64,000 nucleotides of DNA, from contig NC_081406.1 in NCBI RefSeq assembly GCF_030272615.1, positions 470,138,400-470,202,399 on the forward strand. Direction: 5' to 3'. A program made the position numbers and the translations under genes. The notes beneath the pieces were generated by a model, which was not told where the DNA came from, did no database searches, and was given only the letters and a program-made list of their open reading frames with translations. Origin of the DNA: Cryptomeria japonica (lineage: Eukaryota; Streptophyta; Pinopsida; Cupressales; Cupressaceae). This document shows positions 24,743 to 34,479 of the stretch, piece after piece; the first letter of the stretch is position 1; each line of letters starts with the position of its first letter.

Positions 24743-25464
24743 TGAATACTAAGAGGGGGGATGAATTAGTATGCCTAAGAACTTAACCAAACTCTTGAAC
24801 AATTTTCCAGCACACCGGTGTAGTAGTTTAAACACCAAATTGGTTAAAACATAAACAAGCCAAATAGAAAATGGAGCATTCACCCACAGAAGAACAATCC
24901 TCATAACACAAGATATTTTGATCTGGAAACCCAAATGGGAAAAACCACGGTGATTAAAAATCTCAAGTCAACTATCTGCAGAATAGTAACCAGACCGGTT
25001 AAGGTCAGACTGGTTAAGACCTTACAATGTTCTTCACCAGAATAGATCATGTTAGGAATCCGGATCTCTATTAGGAGATAAGTCTTGTTAAAAGATTTCA
25101 GATCCACAACTGTGAACCACCTTGTTAGAGGATTTACAATAGGCTTGGGTGGGCCTACCCGATTAAGGGTTTCAGACTTGTCGAAGAGATTAGTAATCAA
25201 CAAGTGAATGATCTAGAAGATAGCACAAAATGCTTGATTAGATCCTTGACAGTTCTCTGTTAATGCATTACAACATTCTTCAGTCTTCTATCCTTTGCAC
25301 TCACAAGCTCTACAGTGAGATACCTATTTCGCACAGACCTAATCTGCCTTACAATACTCACACATATCAATTACTAAAAAACCCTAGACATGATGTCCTC
25401 ATATAGGAATCTAATTTCATGTCGGTCCAATAAGATTAGACTACACTTTCCTAGGTACAGTGCA
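24743..25464 (-). repeat. Truncated 5' LTR of element A
   Basis: Homologous to 6350-7050 and to 25865-26597. It stops at TGCATCTA, where the sequence switches to a second copy of E (matching 5948 onward). The switch point shares the trinucleotide CTA between LTR and E sequence. The remaining roughly 350 bp of the LTR are absent here. Confidence 0.8.
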
Positions 25465-25860
25465 TCTATATGGTGCAATTCCACCTCCTACATCTTATAA
25501 AGGGAGGAGACCGACCTTTCCTATTGTTCAACCTAAAAGACCTCCTATGCATCCTTCCTTAAAACAAGAAAACAATCTTATACTTGATGAACCTAAACCT
25601 TCGCAACCTTAGGCTAAAACTAAACAAAACCGTTATGTGAGAGAACACTAATGGAGACATCATGCGAGAGCTTATGAACTTTCTTCCCAAACCACTTCTT
25701 CTCCAAAGACACCAAGTGTTGACATAATTCCATTTATTCAGCCTTCTCCTAATGAAGAGATTCAACCTAAATCTCCAAGATGCAAAATGCTTAAGAGAAA
25801 TAATAGTTCAAGTTCTATTCCTATTAGAGCTCCTATTTTTGTTTATCTTGATGAAGAAAT
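25465..25860 (+). repeat. Second copy of part of gypsy remnant E (duplicate of about 5949-6345)
   Basis: Base-for-base homologous to 5949-6345 with scattered substitutions (a few percent), including the same reading frame, the same stop after the Pro/Lys linker, and the GAAAT target site at 25856-25860. It lies directly between a truncated LTR and a complete LTR of family A. Confidence 0.85.
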
Positions 25861-26979
25861 TGATGAATACTAAGAGGGTGGGGGTGAATTAGTATGTCTA
25901 AGAACTTAACCAAACTCTTGAACAATTTTCCAGCAGACCGGTGTAGTAGTTTAAACACCAAACTGGTTAAAACATAAACAAGCCAAATAGAAAATAGAAC
26001 ATTCATCCACAGAAGCACAGTCACCATAACACAAGATATTTTGACGTGGAAACCCAAATGGGAAAAACCATGGTGAGTAAAACTCACAAGTCAACTATCT
26101 GTAGAATAGTAACCAGACCGGTTAAGGCCTTACAATGTTCTTCGCCAGAATAGATCCTATTAGGAATCTAGATCTCTATTAGGAGATAAGTCCTGTTAAA
26201 GACTACCATGTTAAAGGATTTCAGATCCACAACTGTGAACCACCTTGTTAGAGGATTTACAATAGGCTTGGCTGGGCCTACCCAGTTAAGGGTTTTAGAC
26301 TTGTTGAAGAGATTAGTAATCAACAAGTGAATGATCTAGAAGATAGCACAGAATGCTTGATTAGATCCTTGACAGTTCTCCGTTAATGCATTACAACATT
26401 CTTTAGTCTTCTATCCTTTGCACTCACAAGCTCTGCAGTGAGATACCTATTTCGCACAGACCTAATCTGCTCTAGAATACTCGCACATATCAATTACTAA
26501 AAAACCCTAGACATGATGTCCTCATATACAAATCTAATTTCATTTCAGTCCAATAAGATTAGACTACACTTTCCTAGGTACAGTGCATCTAGACATATTT
26601 GGTAACATGACACAGAAACACCGCTAAAGTGTCGGTAGATGGTAACTCGTCACACTTTACAATTATACCGGTTCAACACAGTATACCAATTACTAGTTAG
26701 CAAATGAGGATTGAAAAAACTGGAACATAATGTTCTGATCAAGAGATTAACTACTGCTAGGGGTCTTCATTCCGCTTGAGGTCTTCATACCACTATGACG
26801 AGTAAGCTTCTTCTTCAAAACACCGATAGTCTTCTACAAACAAAGACTATACATACAATGGCATATACTACCAGTGTGAACAACACAACACATATTACCG
26901 GTGGAGAATAACTCATACATAAAATAAGTGTGTGTCCATCAATGACAATCACAACTTAAACATTATCAAAATACCAACA
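25861..26979 (-). repeat. Solo LTR of family A in the duplicated copy of E
   Basis: A complete LTR (TGATGAATAC to TACCAACA in plus orientation) flanked on both sides by GAAAT (25856-25860 and 26980-26984). There is no internal element sequence, and the coding frame of E resumes right after it. It contains the terminal hairpin at 25867-25895. The perfect duplication shows it sits at the original insertion site. Confidence 0.85.
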
Positions 26980-27216
26980 GAAATAGATGAGAATGTTGTT
27001 AATGATAAAAATGTTGATCCTAATATTTCTCATGATGAATATGAATATGTTAATTTTGACTCTGATTTATCTAAAAAAAATTCAAAATCATTAATCCTAG
27101 CTCCTAGTAATAGACAAAGTGACTCATCATTAGAGCATGGTCCTTGTTTGGAACATGTGATAGCTCCATCTAGTGTGCTCGTTGTCATTCCTCTTGCATG
27201 TTGTCCAGCTTCTTGA
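26980..27216 (+). pseudogene. C-terminal coding end of gypsy remnant E
   Basis: The frame continues from before the A insertion with EIDENVVNDKNVDPNISHDE and ends in VVIPLACCPAS and a TGA. The acidic, low-complexity character is that of a linker. The frame ends just before a purine tract, so E has no RT or integrase segment after its protease. Confidence 0.6.
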
Positions 27217-27227
27217 ATCAATGATGA

Positions 27228-27244
27228 GAAAGATGGGGGGCAGA
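27228..27244 (+). other. Polypurine tract of E and start of its putative 3' LTR
   Basis: GAAAGATGGGGGGCAGA is followed by TGACATGTGTTGGG. A purine tract directly before a TG start is the expected 3' LTR junction. The matching 5' LTR is not visible in the window, so this rests on position and composition only. Confidence 0.5.
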
Positions 27245-30200
27245 TGACATGTGTTGGGAATTCAAAAATTTTATCTAGTTTTGAAGACCCGGGCTCAAAA
27301 TTTTGCAGATTGCATTCAGAATCGCCTTTCAGAGCAAGCTTGAATAGCTCATTTCATGGGCGAAATTTTTGCACCGGTGAATTGTCAAGTGAAATCCCTT
27401 TAGGGGATGGTTACACACCTTATAGAGATTCCATGTTCCTATTTTCAACTTACTTAGACTATATTTTATGTATTTGTGAAGTCTCCTTCGAAGGTCCTAA
27501 GGTTAGGGTTGTTGTTTACTCATGTTTGCACTTTTTCGAGTAGCCCTGTTCGAGGCATTATATCTTTGTGCCCGCTGATTTGAAAGAAAAATGAAGAGTT
27601 TCTCATGATTCTTTGCTTTTTTTTGAAGCTCCATTCCAATTGGCTAAGTCCCATCAATCCGTTTGACAAATTTTCAAAGCCAATTCCATTCGCAAAAAGT
27701 CTAGTTTTATAAACTGGATAGTATCAAACAGCAGTCAAGGGCCCACTTTGAAATTTTTTATTTCACATCGAGTTGAACTAAAATTCAAAATGAATGTACC
27801 CCATGATTCTAAGTAAAATTATCTACCATATCTCATATTTGTATCCCCCCATCTCGTCATATGATAAGTTTTTGAAGCCCAATCCAAATGAACATTTTTC
27901 AAGGTTTCATCATCAGTAGTGTCCAGATTTTTAGAGAAATCAACTTCGAGGGTCAATAATTTCTACAGGTGACCTAATTAGGTCAAAACCTATTTCACAC
28001 ATACTCAGGGTGTGTTAATCTACCAGTGTGCCAATTGGCCACTCCCGAAGTTGTGATTTGATATTTTTTCAAATCAGGGGGTGAAGGTTACTTGGGTTGT
28101 TTTCACAAGTGCAGATTCACAAAAGTCTGAGCAGGCAAATTTGACAGTGAGTAACATTTTCTTTGAATATCATATTAACAATTTGTTAGATGCCCTAGAT
28201 ACTAAATATTGAAACCTATCAGCATGTCAACTCCCAGGGTTTTATCAGGCGTTTGGGTCAGTTTTTGAAGCCAGTTTTGGAGGATACTCAAGTGTTTTGG
28301 GTCATGAGTTAAAGTTGCAAAAACGTCAAATTTGAAGATCCAGAAGTCGATTTATCGACTCCCAAGCATTTCCAGTTAGTGAATCAAAGTGTTCTCAGCC
28401 AGTTAGTTGCACAGAAATGAAAAAAAATTTAGTCGGGCCCACTTTGGGGCCCGACTAAAGCTGAGATCCAGTTGAGGTCTATAAAGATAAATATATATAT
28501 TATTTATAATCATAATGATAATTCGAAATGGGAGGTGTCATATGAAATTCTTCAGAGCCATTTTATTGGTTTGAAGGCTTGATAATCAAAAGGAGTGAGA
28601 AAGAAAATCATTTGAATTATATTTTTATTTAAAATCACTCTTCATCGGAAAATCAAAATATATTAAATTATTTCTCAATGATTCAATAATCATAAGAGGT
28701 TGCAAGAATAGTTTTTCCTATGTCTTTGATGGGGGGCCCACATGAATTTGTGAGAGGTTTGTATTGTTCTCAGTTGGCTCCATTTTTCTTCCTGTGTATG
28801 AGAATTAGAATTAGATATTTTCAAGAATCCTTATCCCGTGTGCTCAGAGGAGGCTCTCTAAAACCGCACGAGGTAATATTTTCACACCTGGGAATATCCT
28901 TTTTGTTATCCCACGTGAAGTCTTGAAGGCTGCCATAACAGTGCAGGGTAAAAGGTGAAAGGGTGGGGAGAATTAATTCTTATCCCATGAGTGTTGAGGG
29001 CAGCCTAAAATTACGTGCAGGATAAGAAAGATAATGTGAGCCTGCGAGAAGACAAAAGCAATATCAATAAAAATCTAGGGCAAACTTGGCTTATTGGGAA
29101 TGTGGTGTAGAATGGAAAAGATTAGGGCAATGATGGATTCATTAGAGCTTCTAGGGTTTATGGTTCTCCTATTTATTCCTCGTCATAGGAATGATGAAGA
29201 TGTAGTCTCAGGCCAAGAAAAACGCTGCACTTTTCTTGTCTCTGCCATGGTCAATAAAATATGACATCAGGTATCTCATCTGTTGAAATAGAATTCTCTT
29301 CAAACAATATGAATTTGCCTACATTTGAAATGAAGCTTTATCGACGAATCATGCCAGACAATCTATTGAGATAGAAGGAGGAATTCAATTTGAAAACAAG
29401 GGGATGAATATAGTAGTCCACACTTCATATGAGAGTTTAAATTCCGAATAGTGTTGTTTTAGCTTCATGGATTTGATAGGGGGATTCACCTTTTCTCTCT
29501 CACCATTTATGGTGATTGCCTTACTCGTATAGCCCGTGAGAAGATTTATTTTCTCATGATCATACGAGTTGCATCGATATACTAATTTGTTGGTTGCTAA
29601 AATTGTTTGATGAGCCACATAATGAAAGAGAGAAAGCCAAATCAAGGTCAAGCCACATGAAGTAGCTTTCACTTAAGAGCTCTATGTTGATTGCTATAGC
29701 ACAAAGGAGTCAAGTATACTGTGAAATCATGTCATTATCTACGATGAGTTACGGTTTATAATTATAATGTCAACCCACAAATGCTAAGACTAATCCCGAG
29801 TGATGGGATCATTACTAGTGATACCCATGGTAACTGTAAGGAGCAGTGTATTGTGTTGCTAGAAAGAGAGATTAGAGGTAATGGTAGTTAAATGTGTATG
29901 GAAAATAGGGTGTTGGAATTATCCAAGGTACCATAAAACAATGGCATCTCATGGATCACTAAATAGGAATTTGCTACCAGACAAGCTACAATGGTTGATA
30001 ATTGACTGGTTTGAGCCATGCATATGAATGCCCAATGCATGAAATATGTGTGAAATGTGAGCCTCGTAAAAATTTTGTTCTTGTAGCTGCAAAGAATTTT
30101 GTGAAATGTGAAGGGTGTGGTATTAAGTTTTAAATTGGATAGCCCCCCTTTTCAAATAGACCATGAAAGCGGTGATTTGTACAAGCATGCACTTCCCTAT

Positions 30201-32085
30201 GTTAGGAGCCATGTCGGAAGATGAGTGAGATTACACAAAGATTTGAAACCAAAAGCATTTGTAGAGATCTATTTAAGACTTATCCAATCAATGCCCTCGT
30301 TGTTTATGATATCTTCTTAGATTTAGCACTTTGGTTCTAGTTTGTAATCTCAGCAACTGCAAGCTCAGTAGAGTCTGAGGGGAGATTTTAAATGTGCATT
30401 GAATAGCAGAGCCAATTGTGGGAACCTTCTTAGTGAATGAGTGAAATGGAAGAATGTGGTAGTAAATAGAAGATGGAGGGAAGGGCATTTTATTATGTTT
30501 TAAAAATGTATTTTGCTGATGAAAGGAATGTGAGGAGCATTGAACCACAAAGTAAGGAAAGTATTGGTGATTATCTCTCCTATTATAAATAACATGTTGT
30601 GTGATACAAATGAAGAGGTATCATGTGCAAAGGATAGTAGGTAAATGTAACATAGGGCGTGTTTTTGCCATAAGAATGTGCTAAGTGAGATATTTTGTGA
30701 AAAGGGTAAGATACAACAAATATATTTTGTTGCAAAATGGTTGTCACTTGCGAGTGAAACTTGTTCACTCTAATAATTGAGAAAAATATGCAAAAATTAA
30801 CATTTCCGGAAGGGGTTAATTTTCTCTTGCATAAATGGAAGCAATGTATAGGGGCATCCCTATCAATGAAAGAAAATATTATGTGCCAATATTTTTGTGC
30901 AACCTTGGGTAAATGTTTCTCACACATGAGTGAATTTTTTTAAAGTCAAAAGGAAGGTATTATTGTGAGTGGAGAATTCAAGTGTAATGGAAATATTTCT
31001 CGATGGAGGCAAGATTGTTTACTCATGGGTAATTATTTTATGGGCTAATTGTAGCAGAGCACTTTTATCACATTTGAAAATTATTCATACATAGAGGCAA
31101 ATACAGTAATGGGAGGATTTTCTACCAGATATTGAAATTTTTCTGGGATAAAGAGAATACAAAAAATGATATTTATTTCCAGCCAAAGTGATGGCTTTTT
31201 AGTTTTTGGTCTCAGATTCAAAATTAGAAAGTAGTCAGCAGCAATTAGAGATTAAATCAGTATTTTTTCAGTTTTCAAACAAGGTGGGAAACTATGAGAA
31301 ACTACAGTCAGAGATGGGAAGGAACCTAAAATAGCAAATTTTGAGCTTTGAGCAAAATTGACCTGACAAGTGCTTGAGTATGGCATATTTTTTATATTTT
31401 CAAATTTCCAGTAAGGTGTGACAGGTGCAAATTTTTGAAATGCATATTTCAAGAATAGGACAAGTTGATTTCTGAGGATGCCTGTAGGTTTTTTTATTAG
31501 GTTTCTCTCTTGAATGTATATCTTTCTCCTCTTCTTCTATGTTGAGGATTATGAATGTAAATTCTCATCATTCTAGAAGCAAGGCCTCCATGTATAGGGT
31601 GCATATTTTAATGCCAGTTAGAGTTAGTTTTCTTTTAGTTTGTAGTATCTTGATGTTTCAAATAGTTTGTAGCCAAAATACAAATAGATTTAAAGGTCTT
31701 ATTGCATTTGTCTCTCTTATGTATGCTCTATTTCATAAAATGAAATGATCAAGGGTATTTTATTTTGTCCCCGCAAGTCTGGTGTATATCTTGTTATTTG
31801 CTTCTCTTCAAGGAAGAGATTAATTTGCTTCTTCAAGGTATAGAAATAGTGTTGTGTATATGTTAGATTCTCAAGTATGGTTGTTGGTGAAACCAAAAGG
31901 AAGAAAGTTGGTGTAATCCATTAACATTTCAAGATCAAAGGTTGCATGTTATCCTATTTGGATGTCAAAAATACATATTGTGAACTTAACTCTGTTGCCC
32001 ATACAAGGCACTGGTCATAGAGTTGTTTTTCAGTTTTTAGAGTATTTTCATATTTAAAATCTCTTTTACTTTCTGCATTTCTTTT
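27245..32085. other. Non-coding stretch, probably the 3' LTR of E followed by flank
   Basis: I see no coding feature in these 4.8 kb. Short open stretches show no motif. The first part is likely the LTR of E on the plus strand. A perfect hairpin (28428-28459) lies 20 bases before a TATA box (TATAAAG, 28480-28486), which would fit a U3 promoter. Where the LTR ends is unclear. The right end is the CTTTT target site of the Tork element. Confidence 0.4.
28428..28459. promoter_or_regulatory. Perfect 13-bp inverted repeat upstream of a TATA box
   Basis: TTTAGTCGGGCCC, a 6-base spacer (ACTTTG), then GGGCCCGACTAAA. The arms contain GGGCCC/GGGCCCAC, which resembles TCP transcription-factor sites. The TATA box at 28480 is 20 bases downstream. 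A role in LTR transcription is an inference. Confidence 0.5.
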
Positions 32086-32971
32086 TGTAAGGAAGTTAAG
32101 TAGCGGAAACAACTTCCTACACTAACCTTGAGAGGAGGGTAATGCAAAACTTTTTCAGATCATTACAACAGTTACAGAAAATAGAAATAGATATAATAGC
32201 ATTCATACCACAACACAGTGATTTACGTGGGGAAAACCCTTTCGGGAGAAAAACCCCACCCTCCAAAAGCAGCTCAATATTTTATTCAGCAATCAAAAAC
32301 AGATTACAAAATACTTGCAGAGCAAGCTCTTCGCAGGAGTAGCACTAAACAGAGATTCAGAGGCAACTCAATAGCCATAAGACTCTTACACCCAACCTCT
32401 ATCTCACACACCTCATAAATAGGAGATACAATACAAGAAACCATCAAACGGTATTACAAAACCATGGGCTAAAACCACCCAATAAGGTGTAGCCGACCTT
32501 ATCTCCCTTCTATGACATGTTAAAGCACACATCAACACGTGTCGCTCCCTTTTATAGCTCATTTATGTATCCGATACAAATTATTTTTCCTATTTCAGGA
32601 GTACAAACTTCCGGAGGCCATAACTTGAGAACCGGGTGTCCGATTGACGAACCGTTTGAAGCGCCGGAAAGCTTGCGAAGTGTTCTATCACCTCGTAACC
32701 CGCTTCGCCGGTTACGGCAACTTTTCAGGGCGTTTCGGAGCCTCTAAAGTCCCCAAAATTAAGTTTAAACATTTTATTGCACCCCTCCAAGACGAAAACT
32801 TTAATATCTTCAAAACTAGCTGTGACCTTGCGACGCAACTTTACCGGAATGCTTATCTAGCCAACCAGAAGCTTCAGGGAGAGTTTCGCACCATTTCGTG
32901 CTCAAATAAAAAACTTACTATAAATAGTAACCTCACATAAATGCAAGGTTGAGACACCATTTTTCCCAACA
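32086..32971 (-). repeat. 3' LTR of the Tork-like element
   Basis: It starts TGTAAGG and ends CCCAACA in plus orientation (TGTTGGG...CCTTACA on the coding strand). On the coding strand a TATA box CTATAAAAGG lies at 32556-32548, and a G-box-like ACACGTGT (32535-32542) just downstream of it. A GNRA-capped hairpin with U-rich internal loops lies at 32227-32259. Confidence 0.95.
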
Positions 32972-32984
32972 AATCTCCCACTTG
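32972..32984 (-). other. Polypurine tract of the Tork-like element
   Basis: The coding strand reads AAGTGGGAGATT directly before the TGTTGGG start of the 3' LTR, the usual plus-strand primer position. Confidence 0.85.
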
Positions 32985-33027
32985 TCGAACACCTTGCATG
33001 AGCGGAAGGGAATGTCAACACAATGAA

Positions 33028-34458
33028 TCAATTGCTAGGGGCCATAAGGCCCATAGACTCTGAACACCATCTGAACTTCTCTGTGCTCACAGCCTTAGTT
33101 AAAGCATCTGCAACATTCATCAAAGTGTCCACCTTAACCAGCTTCACCCTACCATCTTCGACCATATCTCTAACAAAATGATACTGAACATCAATATGTT
33201 TGGTCCGGGCATGAAATGTCGGGTTCTTAGCTAGGCTAATTGCACTCTGACTGTCACAGTAAACTGTCACTGTACCTTGTTTTATTCCAATATCCGAACA
33301 CAGTCTCTTAAGCCAAATGGCTTCTTTACAAGCATGAGTAGCTGCCATATACTCTGTTTCAGTAGTGGATAAAGCAACCACAGCCTGTCGCTTACTCATC
33401 CAACTAATTGCACCACCAAACAAAGTAAACACATAAGCACTGGTGGATCTTCTGCTATCAATATCACCTGCCCAATCTAAATCCACATAACCATGGATAT
33501 CAAGGGAAGTCATGTCTCCAACTGAATTACCATGATAACACAAAGAATACTCTGAAGTACCCTTCAAATATCTGAAGACTCTTTTGACTGCATCCCAATG
33601 AACTCTACCAGGATTAGACATATATCTAGAAAGTACTCCCACTGCTTGGGCAATATCTGGTCTAGTACAGACCATAGCATACATCAAGCTTCCAACTACA
33701 CTCTGGTAAGGCACTCTGCTCATGTCTTCCATCTCCAATGGGGATGTAGGACAATCTGAAATAGATAGTTTCGTTCCAACTGTAAAAGGAACACTCAATG
33801 GTCTACAATTCTGCATGTTGAACCTCTGTAACACTGAATTCACATACTTACTCTGGCCTAGCCATAGCTTTCTGTTTGCCCTATCTCTTCTAATTTCCAT
33901 CCCAAGAATGTGCTTTGCTGCACCAAGATCTTTCATTTCAAATTTAGCAGCGAGCTGAGACTTCAGTTCTGAAATCATACCTTTCCCTTTGCCAATGAAT
34001 AACATATCATCAACATACAATGCAATGAATAAGAAATGATCACCATAAGATTTATAATAAACACAGTGATCTGATTTAGAACGTTCAAATCCCAAACTCA
34101 ACACATATGTATCAAATTTCTGGTACCACATCCTAGGACTTTGTTTGAGGCCATACAAAGATTTCTTCAATTTACAGACCAAATTACTTTTGCCTTTCAC
34201 CACATAGTGCTCCGGCTGTGTCATATAAATATCTTCCTCCAAATCACCATGAAGGAAAGCAGTTTTCACATCCATTTGCTCAACCTCTAAATCATAAGCA
34301 GTAGCAATAGAAAGCAAAAATCTAATGGATGTCATTTTTGCAACAGGAGAAAATATCTCACCGTAATCAACACCCTCAACCTGAGAGTAGCCTTTTGCAA
34401 CCAACCTTGCTTTATACTTCTCAATGCTTCCATCTGAACCAATCTTTTTCTTGAACAC
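33028..34458 (-). CDS. Reverse transcriptase and RNase H part of the Tork-like polyprotein
   Basis: The 476-residue open stretch holds the copia RT ([19 protein letters not shown] with the first catalytic Asp near residue 63, and [13 protein letters not shown] with the YVDD box at about 148-151). The copia RNase H follows, with [27 protein letters not shown] and [10 protein letters not shown], and near its end the [16 protein letters not shown] signature. It ends shortly before the purine tract. It is in the same frame as the upstream ORF and separated from it by one TGA near 34480, so in the parent element it was part of one polyprotein. Expression at present would need readthrough or another start. 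Confidence 0.92.
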   Translation of the reverse strand: MFKKKIGSDGSIEKYKARLVAKGYSQVEGVDYGEIFSPVAKMTSIRFLLSIATAYDLEVEQMDVKTAFLHGDLEEDIYMTQPEHYVVKGKSNLVCKLKKSLYGLKQSPRMWYQKFDTYVLSLGFERSKSDHCVYYKSYGDHFLFIALYVDDMLFIGKGKGMISELKSQLAAKFEMKDLGAAKHILGMEIRRDRANRKLWLGQSKYVNSVLQRFNMQNCRPLSVPFTVGTKLSISDCPTSPLEMEDMSRVPYQSVVGSLMYAMVCTRPDIAQAVGVLSRYMSNPGRVHWDAVKRVFRYLKGTSEYSLCYHGNSVGDMTSLDIHGYVDLDWAGDIDSRRSTSAYVFTLFGGAISWMSKRQAVVALSTTETEYMAATHACKEAIWLKRLCSDIGIKQGTVTVYCDSQSAISLAKNPTFHARTKHIDVQYHFVRDMVEDGRVKLVKVDTLMNVADALTKAVSTEKFRWCSESMGLMAPSN

Positions 34459-34479
34459 CCATTTACAACCAACAGGTTT

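Larger units (their letters stand above)
6346..25464 (-). mobile_element. Element A: non-autonomous SIRE-like copia element with unusual ORF2, interrupted by LARD G
   Basis: Minus-strand layout: truncated 5' LTR (about 25464-24743), ORF1 coiled coil plus zinc knuckles (24738-24514 and 12438-11446), ORF2 (10932-7693), polypurine tract (7451-7439) and 3' LTR (7438-6346). The target duplication GAAAT stands at 6341-6345 and again at 26980-26984 beyond the solo LTR copy. No protease, integrase or RT is visible. G is inserted within ORF1 with flanks TCCTA and TCCTG. The primer-binding site expected between 5' LTR and ORF1 is missing, so a short deletion there is likely. It is the diverged sister of element B. 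Confidence 0.75.

Noticed and set aside
27244-27543. ORF of 99 codons directly after the end of E
   Set aside because: It starts at the putative LTR boundary, has no recognisable motif and runs into non-coding LTR-like sequence.
32142-32940. Cluster of overlapping plus-strand ORFs, repeated at 37252-38050
   Set aside because: They are antisense to and inside the two LTRs of the Tork-like element; identical in both because the LTRs are.
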